DNA of 33,468 nucleotides from the NCBI GenBank assembly GCA_910592205.1, contig CAJVPJ010000227.1, forward strand, positions 1 to 33,468, in the 5' to 3' direction. The stretch comes from Paraglomus occultum (Eukaryota; Glomeromycota; Glomeromycetes; Paraglomerales; Paraglomeraceae). The notes below the pieces were generated by a model, which was not told the origin of the DNA, ran no database searches, and saw only the letters and a list, made by a program, of their open reading frames with translations. Made by a program: the position numbers and the translations under genes. Position 1 is the first letter of the stretch; every line of letters begins with the position of its first letter. This document shows, piece after piece, positions 22,206-31,891 of this stretch.

Positions 22206-23293
22206 ATGAGTGATGTACCCCACAAAGTAGATTGGTCATTAATATTTAATGATAAAGATGAGGTCTATCACACCATTCATAAAATCATAGAAGCCACACA
22301 CCATAAACTTCATCTTCGTCTTGGATTTGAGAAGGGGGAGTTGCTAGGACCAGCAAAAAGACAACGTAAGGAGGCGGGTCCTCCAAGACCACAGAATCCC
22401 TACACAATCTTTGTTCGTAATTTTATCGCTGGTAAAAAAAAGAAAGAGAAAGAAGAGAAAGAAGAGCAAGAACGACAAAAACAAGAAAGATTGGCCCAGG
22501 AAAAAGAGGAGCAAAAGGGTGAGTATGTAACTGAGCTAGCGTCAATATACACTATGAACGTCTCTCCCCACGCTTCCCCACGCTTCTCCAAACAAATAAC
22601 TGACGGCATGCGCCCTTTTTAGTCGAAGTTAATACAGACGATCCTAGTAATCTCGACATCCTTTTCGACCTTAACGACGAAACCTTACAGCAAATGTATG
22701 AAAATGCGAAAGCGTTTCTCGAGCTCGAAGGTGTCATCTGCGAAGAGGAATCCAAAACCTTTGTTGGAATCAAAATGGAAGAAACTCGCGACTACAAAAC
22801 TGTCGAAGAGTCCATGCCCTCCATTGTAAGCCACGAATCTGAGCCATTCGAAGCTAACGTGGCAGTGGCCTCTACCAAGAAGCGCAAAAAGGAGAGACCC
22901 GGCAACAATACGCGGGGCGACAACAATGGGAAAAGGTCAAAGTTAAGCGGGGTAGACTACAACAAGTTGGCACGTGTAGTCTGGGACGAGCACTTTGGAT
23001 TAAAGATGTTGTACGAGATTATCGCTTATTATGGATTACTTCACCATAAAGAAAATAATCCGGATTATAAATTTACACCCAAAAGGAGAAGCAAAAATTC
23101 TTCAGTCGACCAGAGAAACTCTCGAGATGGAGAACCCGATGGTAGCGATAGTGAAGAGAACGCCATCCATCAAGAATGTTCTTATATCGTGCCAGACGTA
23201 CCAATGGTACCAACGGACGTTCAAGGTCATACTTGTATCCGTGATATCTGTGGTCTAAATGGGCATGTTGATCCAGCTGTGAGCTATGAATGA
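22206..23293 (+). CDS. HMG-box protein with box split by a long insert (2 exons)
   Basis: The model is join(22206..22518,22623..23293), 327 residues, with a GT-AG intron of 104 nt in phase 1. Residues 59-74 (PPRPQNPYTIFVRNFI) match helix 1 of a MATA-type HMG box. Instead of continuing, the protein has about 135 residues of charged sequence: a Lys/Glu coiled stretch (75-104), an acidic segment (106-180) and a basic, NLS-like KKRKKER (190-196). Residues 214-259 then give what looks like the rest of the box: DYNKLARVVWDEH (helix 2) and LKMLYEIIAYYGLLHHKENN followed by PDYKFTPKRRSK (helix 3 and basic tail). HMG boxes bend DNA, and this family is expanded in Glomeromycotina, where mating-type roles have been proposed. 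Whether the split box still folds is unknown. The start at 22206 (MSDVPHKVDW) is preferred; 22122 is possible. Confidence 0.72.
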
Positions 23294-24458
23294 CCTCATC
23301 TGTTATTTTCGATTATAATAATAATAATAAACGCAATAAACATGTACATGCATGATCCAATCGATTGACCATGATAACTACTGTGTTTCATTTCCTTATT
23401 TGCATTTCTTCCCAAGTCATACGGCAACTTAAATAGCAATTAGGTTAATTTAAGGAAGTGGAATTATAATTACTCTTCATTTATAAACCGTTGATCTGAC
23501 TATTAATTATTCGTAACGAGGATGCAGTCTAGTATAATAATAGAGACGACCATATTAATATATATTGATATGTGGCAGTTATAACAAACAAACAAAGCCA
23601 GGAGTACCTGCAATACATGTGTTAAGGGGTCGTTAATGATTATGATTAATCTCTTTCTGATCTGCATTGTTCGTTTACGTCATATACATGGAGACGATTG
23701 TATTTGGCTAGCAGTAGACATGCAATTTGACATTATAACTCGTTGAATAATGACTTATTGCGAATGTGAAAATTTCATTGACCTTTCGAAAGCATAGACT
23801 ACAATTTCGTAACCACCGTCAAAGAGTTATTGTTACATATTAATATTGACTCGATTACATACAGTATTTAGATTTATAGCGAGAATCACCGTTCTTTTAC
23901 GTCGCCTTATTGTCACCGTGAGTTTCTACTATAAGAATCTCTATTCACATTAACATGCTTTGCATTAAAAAAAAACTGTATAAATTCATTACCCAGTGCG
24001 TAGCCAGACAATAAATTAAAATGGTTTATATACATGAAGCATTCTCGAACTATTATTACGCTATTACTATTGTTTACCCGTTAAATGCTAACCCAGTATT
24101 ACTTGTTATCATTTTATTATGCATAACGAAAAAAAAAGATGATAAATAAAATAACGGCGAGAGATTACCGACACTAATTGACTACATGAAACCAGTTCAT
24201 TTTTTATTCACATGATAAAAGTTAACTTTTGCCTGTCTGGTTTGTTCCTATTTTCTTAAAGTTAAGGAATGTTAAAGGTAGAAGACACGGTTATATTAAG
24301 ACGATATTTTGCGCACTACTTTATCAATGATGGCGTCAATGTACTACTGACTGAGTTGGTCGCACAAAATGACATTGTGTGCAAGCATCTATTGATCGCT
24401 TGATTTATTATTAAATATTAATATACAGTACAGTTTCTGGGAAGAGGGTATAACAAAC
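23294..24458. other. Intergenic, no gene seen
   Basis: AT-rich sequence, including a short AATAAT run near 23318-23330 just after the HMG stop. The rest shows no ORF above background, no splice-consistent exons and no structured RNA that I can recognise. Confidence 0.55.
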
Positions 24459-25527
24459 ATGGCTTTCTACCATCTTTGAGATAGCAAAAAAGATTCTAAA
24501 AGAGATTTGTTTCAAAATATTAATATATAAAGCTGCTGCTGAACAAGGTGATGCTCATGCACAATTTACTCTTGGTTATTGTTATGTGAGTGGAACTGGA
24601 GTAGAAAAAGATGAACAAAAGGCAATGGAATGGTATCAAAAAGCTGCTGAACAAGGTGATGCTGAAGCACAACATAATCTTGGTGTGTGTTATGCAAAAG
24701 AAACTGGAGTGGAAAAAGATGAACAAAAAGCAGTTGAATGGTGTCAAAAAGCTGCTGAACAAGGAAATGCTAGTGCACAAAATAGTCTTGGTCTGTGTTA
24801 TGGGAATGGAACTGGAGTGGGAAAAGATGATCAAAAGGCATTGAATGGTAGCATAAAGCTGCTGAACAGGGAAATTTGTATGCAAAATATAATTTTGGTT
24901 TGTGTTATAGCATTGGAACTGGAGTGAGAAAAGATGAACAAAATGCATTTGAATGGTATCAAAAAGCATCTGAACAAAATGATGCTGATGCACAGTTTGA
25001 GCTTGGTTATTTATATAGAAAAAGTATTAGCATAGAACCAGATTATAAAAAAGCTTTTGAATTGTATCAAAAAGCAGCTAAGCAAGAAAACTCTAATGCA
25101 AAGCATAATCTTGGTTGGTGTTATGAAAAAGGATTTGGTGTGGATAAAAATGTTCAAAAAGCAGTAGAACTGTATCAGGAAGCAGTCAAGCAAGGAAATG
25201 TTTCTGCATATGTCAGTCTTGGTCTATGTTACAAGAATGGAATTGGGGTAGAAAGAGATATTCAAAAAGCTATTAAATTGTTTGAAAAAGCAGCTGAAAA
25301 AAAACATGTATATATGGACAATATAATCTTGGTTGGTGTTATGAGGAAGGGATTGGAGTAAAACAAGATGAACAGAAAGCTATTGAATTATATGAGAAAG
25401 CTCTGAGCAAGGGTATGCTAAGGCAACAAATAAGGTTTATTTTTTTAAATACAATGATAGATCCAAGTTAAAGAAAAAAATCCAGGAGTTGGCTCAAATT
25501 TATCCAGCCAAAAAGAAAGCAAATTAG
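24459..25527 (+). pseudogene. Decayed inverted copy of the Sel1-repeat gene
   Basis: This copy matches the 822-residue Sel1 gene from its ATG (both starts read CTTCTACCATC or CTTTCTACCATC shortly after ATG) to its tail (IYPAKKKAN versus IYPAKKRAN) and the same TAG context. It has about eight Sel1 units instead of 21. Damage visible in the sequence: an extra base right after the start, a one-base loss near 24840 followed by an in-frame TAG (24849-24851), a two-base gain in a TATATA run near 25305, and a one-base loss near 25400. The later three shifts sum to zero, so the final tail returns to the frame used at the beginning. The last five units align one-to-one with units 18-22 of the intact gene. 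It is most likely a pseudogene; indel sequencing errors are a less likely explanation given the separate nonsense change. Confidence 0.85.
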
Positions 25528-27062
25528 AATGAAATTTTATATATTATAAGGTAAAAATTGCTTACAGTTTGCAGTTAATATTAATTTATTGTATCGATTA
25601 TATTCATTATTATTGTTAGCTAGTATAAGCTATTTCTATTTCAATTAGCATCATTTCGACATAAATATTGTATTTATGCCAAAATTTTAATAAATTAGAT
25701 GATTGAGATGCCAGTTGCTTAACAGTTTTAAGTTTGACTTTTTTTATTTGTCTAATTGATGGCACTGTTGCTATCAAAAACTCTTAAATTTTATCTTTTT
25801 TTTATGTTATTTTAATACTAATACTTGAATATGTTCCCAGTAACAGAATAATTCAATTTGTATCTACTGTTACTATTGCCACAAAAATTAACCTTTTCTC
25901 GTTTAATTCTGGGAGAAATTTTTGATAAAATTGCATTATAAAACTTGTATGGAACATCTTTAAAATGACATGAAAACTTTGATACTTTTCCTGCATTTAA
26001 TCACTTTTTATATCCTGAAGACATTACTTGAATAGTGTTTGTTTAGAATAACATTTTAGTTTAGTAATAGTAATAATTATGCATAGGGTGTGAAAATGCA
26101 CATGATAATTTCAAACAATTTGCTTTGTACAATGTCTCAACTTTTGTCACCAATCCTGAACGACTTTATAATACTTTTCTTTTGACATGTTATGCATTGT
26201 TCAGCTGCAGAGGAATATTTTACCATGCGACTTGCTGATCGAGCAGCTCGCTGTAACATTACTTTATTAACCGTATGATTATTATTTATTCGTTTTTCGC
26301 CGTTGCATATCTTTTTGGCAGGCAACAGTTTTATGAGAACAAATTAAAACCATATTAATATGTTAATATTAACTCATCTTTAATGACTGCTTAAACAATG
26401 TCATTGAAAAATTTTTTATCGGACCATGCGACTGGGGGGGTTTTTTTTAAGAAAAGAAATTCTACAGCTCGTAATAAGTGTTTTTAATTCATCTAAACCA
26501 AAATAAGCGACGTCTTTATTAGAAGAATAATCATAACCAAATTGACCAAACTAATGAATTACAAAAAAAAACACACAAAAACTAGCGACATTTGCAAAAC
26601 ATTTCTCGCCCAATTCATTTTCATAAAATAAAAAATGTTACAAAGGAGACATTTACATTGACGAAGCTGTTATCGACGATGATAGCACTTACACTGTAAA
26701 ATACGTGGGATTACTGAAAAGTTTTGTGTGGTCCTTTGGGATAGGGAACGATAAAACGGTCTGAAAAGCGTATATCACTGATAATCTGTAAAATTTCAGC
26801 TCAATCGAAGTACATGAAAGATATCAAAACTCGAAGTTAACTTCAAATAAAATCCTTGTTTTGCAAATCCCCTGTTGCGTGGCCTTTGAGTGTATGTAGT
26901 CGAATTAAAGAAAATCTTTGTTATACTTGCTAAAATTATATAAGTGGTCAATATCCCCAATTAGGTATGGTCAATTACTTTTGCGCCAGTTATGCGCACA
27001 TTTGGACAAGTGGATATTTACACAACTATTCTGATTGAGTACGATTCTCCAAAATTACTGAC
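25528..27062. other. Intergenic, no convincing gene
   Basis: AT-rich with many homopolymer runs. A 62-codon minus-strand ORF at 26137-26325 (basic and serine-rich) is the only frame that stands out, and I cannot tie it to anything. No repeats or RNA genes were recognised. Confidence 0.45.
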
Positions 27063-27392
27063 GTGATTTGGCTGTTGGCAGAATACTTAACACGCATACA
27101 GAGAGGTAGTGGAAGACCAGATTCCGAGGAGTTGGCATTACATTTAAATGATAAAATGTATAGGGCACGAAGTTCGCCTAAAACAAAAATACCCTGGCGC
27201 GTTGTCTTCTATGGTAATAAACAAGGTTGTGTTTCAAAGACAAACGCAGCCAGTTCCATTAGTACTAGTAAAAAGACGCCAACGTTCGGAATCCCGTTTT
27301 CCGAAAGCATGTCAATTGATAGAGTAATATTATCAACAAATCTAATGCCCCGTTCTATTCAAAACCATACGCTCGCATCACAATTTATTTAG
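27063..27392 (+). CDS. Unassigned ORF, possibly an exon or fragment
   Basis: An open frame of 109 codons begins at a GTG, not an ATG, and contains protein-like stretches such as SGRPDSEELALHLNDKMYRA and IPWRVVFYGNKQGC. It overlaps no other gene. The lack of an ATG suggests either a 3' exon of a spliced gene whose first exon I cannot place, or a fragment of a decayed gene. I recognise no family. Confidence 0.25.
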   Translation: MIWLLAEYLTRIQRGSGRPDSEELALHLNDKMYRARSSPKTKIPWRVVFYGNKQGCVSKTNAASSISTSKKTPTFGIPFSESMSIDRVILSTNLMPRSIQNHTLASQFI

Positions 27393-28799
27393 ATAATTTG
27401 GTTCAAATACTGTAAATGAGTTCAGGAAATAATCTGATCCAGTATGGGAGATAGATGCAGCATCTCTCAATTCTTTTAATAAGAGTCACGTAATTAAACA
27501 ACCAATACAAACTGACAAACGAAGTATGCGGTAGAACTTATTGTTTGTGGCTACATGCTTCACCGCAGCATGTCCCATTTAACAAATTCCTTTATTATGC
27601 TTTGCTTTCAAATATTACTAATTTAAGAAAGGTTTTGTAACCAATCTTCTTTCATTCATCATTGTCATTGGAATGCATATGTAAATAAGATGCATGCAGC
27701 GCAGCAGTGGCCATTACGAAATTGTCACTTTCTTTCTGGCGGAGTCCCAAATTCCCAATCGCGAACTGCGAACACCACCAAATGGCGATAATAACAGATA
27801 GATCGTCACATTTCACCCCCCATAAAACCTGACTGTCCTTCATATGATGGACTTTAGATAGGACATCATTGATCTTCAACGCCTATTGGTACTTTTTGAG
27901 GGACAACGAAATGGTAGGAGCAAAGAAATGACGTTATATAAGCGATCAGCTGACCAGTAAATGACTCGATGCTAACAATGTGAAGACATTGTTGTCAACG
28001 ACTATGCCATACTCATGACTCTCATTGACAGCATTAGGTTATTTAGACGACTGTTGCTGCAGTGTTGATATTCGAGCAGTCGTATATCAGTTGTGTAACA
28101 AAGAATCTCTTGGCTAGCTAGATGCAATTTGGAAGGTTCAGCGTCTAGTGAGCCGATACAAAGAAACCACGTTGCTGAACATAGTACCAAGGAGCCTCGC
28201 CTCTATGATCTGTAACAACATTGCAATCATCAACCGTATAGTGAAGCGTAACATCCTTTGTTCAGTTGTAACTTGATGGGCGGTAACCTTGAGACTCTGA
28301 TTTCGATTGCTATGCCTCACCGTTTTGACGGGCTCTTCAAATCTATTACTGCCCCATCAACGTTGATGTCCTGCTGATTCGGGCATAGGAAAACTACGAT
28401 TCGGTCACCGCAACCATGTTCCCGCGATAGATGATACAGCATAATTAAGTCACAGAACTGTGTGCTGGTGAAACTACGCCTAAGGGTTGGGGTGAAATAC
28501 TTTCGTCAACGGATTTTTCGAAATTATACACACAGTTATCGCCGCAAACCTTTCTGGAGTCCCATGGAAGCAGTTAAATCTTTCATAATGGCGTCATATT
28601 GTGCGCACAGGAGTATAGAACAGTGAATTTGACGCATGTTAGCCGATGGTGACTCTGATTAAAAAAGTTGCTAATTTTGGAGAGATACAGGTTTAGTAAT
28701 TTTTTATTTGAGTTAAAAGACTAATAAAATTATGTCGAATAGATCTTAAAAGAACCCGGGTTGAATATTTCAAATATGTATATTTATTTCAGAAAAGGT
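27393..28799. other. Region between the 27.1 kb ORF and the ALY/REF gene
   Basis: The left part (27393-27651) shows nothing. The right part (28561-28799) should contain the 3' UTR of the minus-strand ALY/REF gene. The middle holds the possible gene relic listed separately. Confidence 0.4.
27652..28560 (-). pseudogene. Possible multi-frame gene relic, family unknown
   Basis: On the minus strand several protein-like segments follow one another in different frames: CGDNCVYNFEKSVDESISPQ; FCDLIMLYHLSREHGCGDRI continuing to VVFLCPNQQDINVDGAVIDL; CNVVTDHRGEAPWYYVQQRG; and, from 27879 down, VLWGVKCDDLSVIIAIWW to the stop at 27652. Stops and frame changes separate them, and I could not join them with consistent splice sites. 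A decayed gene or transposon fragment would explain this, as would an unrecognised multi-intron gene. The segments match no family I know. Confidence 0.25.
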
Positions 28800-30167
28800 T
28801 TACTGTAAATATGCAGTGCAGAGAAGAATTAGTCGATAGTCCATAAGACACAGTAAGACGTCTGAAATTACGTTATTATTATACTTACATCAATAGCCAT
28901 ATATGCATCTAAATCTGCGTCCAACTCATCGTACGTAATAACCTTTCGTTGGGATGATACCTTTCGTCTATCATTATCTTGACCAGACGTATCATGAGCT
29001 CGCTCGCGCAGTCGCCCACTCAACCTACTCCCTGAATTTGATGCCGAGTTAGAATCAGTCTTTGTACGGCCGATTCTTGAGTGAATATTGGACGAGTCTT
29101 GCTTTCTGTAAAGAATAACAGACAATGCCGACACAACATATTATAAAAGAAAAAGTAGAAGAAACCATAAAGTATATGTATATAGCAGATTAAATCACTA
29201 TTTACGGTAAGTGTAAATATATGGGGGGAGGATATCTCTAAAAGCGCGCGTACATTGAGGAGCCGCGGGAATCTCCTAACCGGTCAAATACAGATGCATT
29301 CCAACTCGAACTATTGGATGATCGTCCGTTAGAAACTTTCAGTCCCGGCTTCAATGGTGCAAACTTAATATGCATCTTTTGACCTAGATTGGGTTATTGT
29401 TAGATCATAGACGCATAACTTATTCCTAATACTGACAATTTACAAAGAAAAAAAGAGACAAACTAAAACAGTGTTTTAATTACCATCAAGTTCTACTCCA
29501 TCCAATTTATTTAACGCCGTTGCTGCATCCCCCGAATTTTCAAAAGTAACGTCAGCCACACCCGTACTTCGACCGGCACGATCATAATGCAAATAGATTT
29601 TCTTGATAGACCCGTATTCAGAGAATAATTCCTGTTTAAACATTATAAGATTTTAATAGTTTGCAAATTGGGCAAGCTCTGCCAAGCAATTAGTCTTCTC
29701 CCTTTTTATTACCTGAAGGTCGTCTTGCGTAACTTCGTAAAATAGATTTTCTACAATCAACCTGGGATTTCCATTTTGATTAAGGGTAAGACGCTTGCTA
29801 ATTGCACTAGAACGACGTGAGTTTTCAGCTCCATCTTCGAAAAGGTCGTGCGACCACTGTCCGTTTATGTCTCCTCTCGGAGGTCTCTAGCAAAAAAAAG
29901 TTTAGCACTATATCAGTCATATATGCGTGAGTAGGCTCTGTAGCAAAACAAGCAATAAATCACTTAAGTCTCTAGTAAAATATGTCTGCGTTTAAAAGAT
30001 CGCAGTTTGCGACAACTTACCGAACGATCATAAGGTGTCGATCTGACACGCCCGGTTCTTTTGGCACCGCCAGACTGTAAGTTATTACGTCCGATGCGGC
30101 GGATAGGTGGTATTCTTCTGTTTCGTCGGTTTCTGTTTGCGCCAAAGTCGTCGATTGCCATGTCCAT
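28800..30167 (-). CDS. ALY/REF mRNA-export adaptor, serine-rich paralogue (6 exons)
   Basis: The model is complement(join(28800..28802,28889..29105,29254..29383,29484..29631,29713..29886,30021..30167)), 272 residues. ALY/REF (THOC4/Yra1) proteins are recruited by the helicase UAP56/Sub2 to spliced mRNA in the nucleus and hand it to the export receptor. An N-terminal MDMAIDDFGANRNRRNRR resembles a degenerate UAP56-binding motif. A single RRM spans about 90-165, with RNP2 LIVENL (92-97) and RNP1 GRSTGVADVTF (127-137). The C-terminal region is Ser-rich without RGG repeats and ends in a UAP56-binding motif, YDELDADLDAYMAID. The last intron (28803-28888) would place a TAA directly after its CAG acceptor; if it is retained, the frame ends at 28868 seven residues later. 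Four of its introns match those of the divergent paralogue at 30478 in position and phase. Confidence 0.85.
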
Positions 30168-30477
30168 CGCACACACAAATCTATATAGTCGTAGTCGAAA
30201 GTTTGTTTGCCATTTCAGAATGTGCCAACCAATACGCACATTTAACTCAATGATTTTAATTGGCTGATCAAACTCCGGAGGATTACAAAGATAAACTCGC
30301 CCTGAGCTTGCAAAAAAACCACTCTTCCGCTTTTATTCTGTCTCCGTAAATCTTTAATCTACAAAGCGCTTCTACTTTAACCCGCTGTAACACTCTTTGA
30401 GAAGCAACGTATTATCTTTGACATTAATAAATCTTAAACGACTTTCAAACAAACCAAGTCAAATAAAAGAAAAGAAA
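30168..30477. promoter_or_regulatory. Shared divergent promoter of two ALY/REF genes
   Basis: Only 310 bp separate the two ATGs, so both promoters lie here or overlap. Short pyrimidine-rich stretches are visible near 30320-30380. No clear TATA box or paired motif was identified. Confidence 0.6.
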
Positions 30478-31891
30478 ATGTCTGCCGGTCTTGACATGTC
30501 TCTGGATGAAATCATCTCCAAGAAGAGACCATCAAGAGGTATTAGAGGTAGACCCACTCGAGCTAGTGGCATTGTCAAACGTTCCGGTGGACCGATCAGG
30601 AACTCGCGGCCACTCCAAGCTGGATCTCGACCTTATGGGGTACCATCCGTAGCAACATCCAACGTCGGCTCCGCACCTGAAGGAAAGATTTTGGTATCTA
30701 ACCTTGCTTATAAAGTCACAGAGGCAGACCTTTGGGTAAATATTTATTGCATCCGAAAACTTTACAAAGCGTTCCCGGTTGGTCGAGAGTCACAACTTGT
30801 TAGAAAGGGAGATGCGAGAGAAAGCAAATGAGCTTCTTTCTTTGTGCCAAAGCTGAGGGGTTGCTCAACACTAGCATTGTGAGCGAAAAGCGACCTTTGT
30901 ACGAAAGTATAGTAGTCGTCATCGGCACTTTATTTGTTTAGTGGCTTTGGGACTTTGAAAAAGACCGATGTCCTTCCTTCTTACTCTCGATACAATCACC
31001 ATTATTCCTACTCCATGAAAACAATCACTCTCACTTCAATACACACCCACACCCACTCGCACTTCGACACCTCTCTTCCTTCTTTCCAACACCCAGGAAC
31101 TTTTCACAACTATGATCGGCCCCGTACGTCGAGTGAATCTCAACTTCGATAAAAATGGACGATCCAAAGGCACCGCTTCGGTTGTTTTCCAGAGAAGAGC
31201 AGATGCCGTAAGATCTGTTGAAAAGATGCGGAATATTACTCTGGACGGTGAGTTATAGGATGATATTTCTGGGTACTCGACGTTTGAATATGGTTGTCTT
31301 GAATATTAATTTATTTGGTATCACAGGACGTGAGATAAAGATCGAAATAGTTGTCGCTCCGGGAACCAACAGTGGAGCCAACCCTATTTCACAACGCATC
31401 GGTAATTTACAAGAGTAAGTATTGATGAAATCTGTGATTTATTATTTACTGTAAGCGCAGTGCTTTATATGCCACGACCCATTGCTGCGGGGGCTCGTCG
31501 GTTAATAATAATATCTTCTACGTTTTTCGCATTGTCTGAATATAATAAGGTCTAATTGGGAAACTTCAATTTGTAGGCGAAGCCGTATTACGCCCATTCG
31601 TGGAGCTGTGAGCGGTGCACCTCGAGGAGGATTGCCAGCGCGTGGTAGCGGCCGCGGTCGTGGTGGCATCCGTGGTGGCGGTCGTGGTGGTCGTAGGCCT
31701 GATAACAGGCAAAAAAAAACGCAGCAGGAGCTAGACGCAGAAATTGGTGAATATATGCAGATTGATGAAGTAAGTGTGTGATATGTTGTCTAATACTTGA
31801 CGAAAGTGTGTTTGTTGACCCATCCTTGCTGAACCATTATTAGCAGGAATCTAATCAAACGGCAGTTGATACTGTGGGAAAGCAAAACTAA
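30478..31891 (+). CDS. ALY/REF mRNA-export adaptor (THOC4/Yra1-like, 5 exons)
   Basis: The model is join(30478..30735,31097..31247,31327..31414,31577..31769,31847..31891), 244 residues, phases 0, 1, 2, 0. This is the more canonical of the two adaptors. It begins with a clear UAP56-binding motif (LDMSLDEIISKKR), followed by a basic RG-containing linker. The RRM covers about 69-147, with RNP2 ILVSNL (71-76) and RNP1 GRSKGTASVVF (107-117). An RGG-rich segment follows, and the C-terminal motif is QQELDAEIGEYMQID. Intron 1 (361 nt) is long, and its acceptor at 31096 is fixed by the RRM sequence ELFTTMIGPVRRVNLNFD. A nearby LFSGFG-like string at 30934 lies inside this intron. The last acceptor is a NAGNAG (TAGCAG at 31841-31846), so isoforms with or without one Gln are expected. 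Binding to mRNA and Sub2/UAP56 is inferred from the family. Confidence 0.93.

Noticed and set aside
24520-24993. 157-codon minus-strand ORF
   Set aside because: It is antisense to the Sel1 pseudogene and shows the same mirrored Ser/Phe/Leu repeat as the other Sel1 shadows.
30934-31152. LFSGFG-containing ORF as ALY/REF exon 2
   Set aside because: The string resembles an RRM helix, but the acceptor at 31096 gives a better, phase-correct continuation (ELFTTMIGPVRRVNL). The string then lies within intron 1; an old duplicated exon is conceivable but unsupported.
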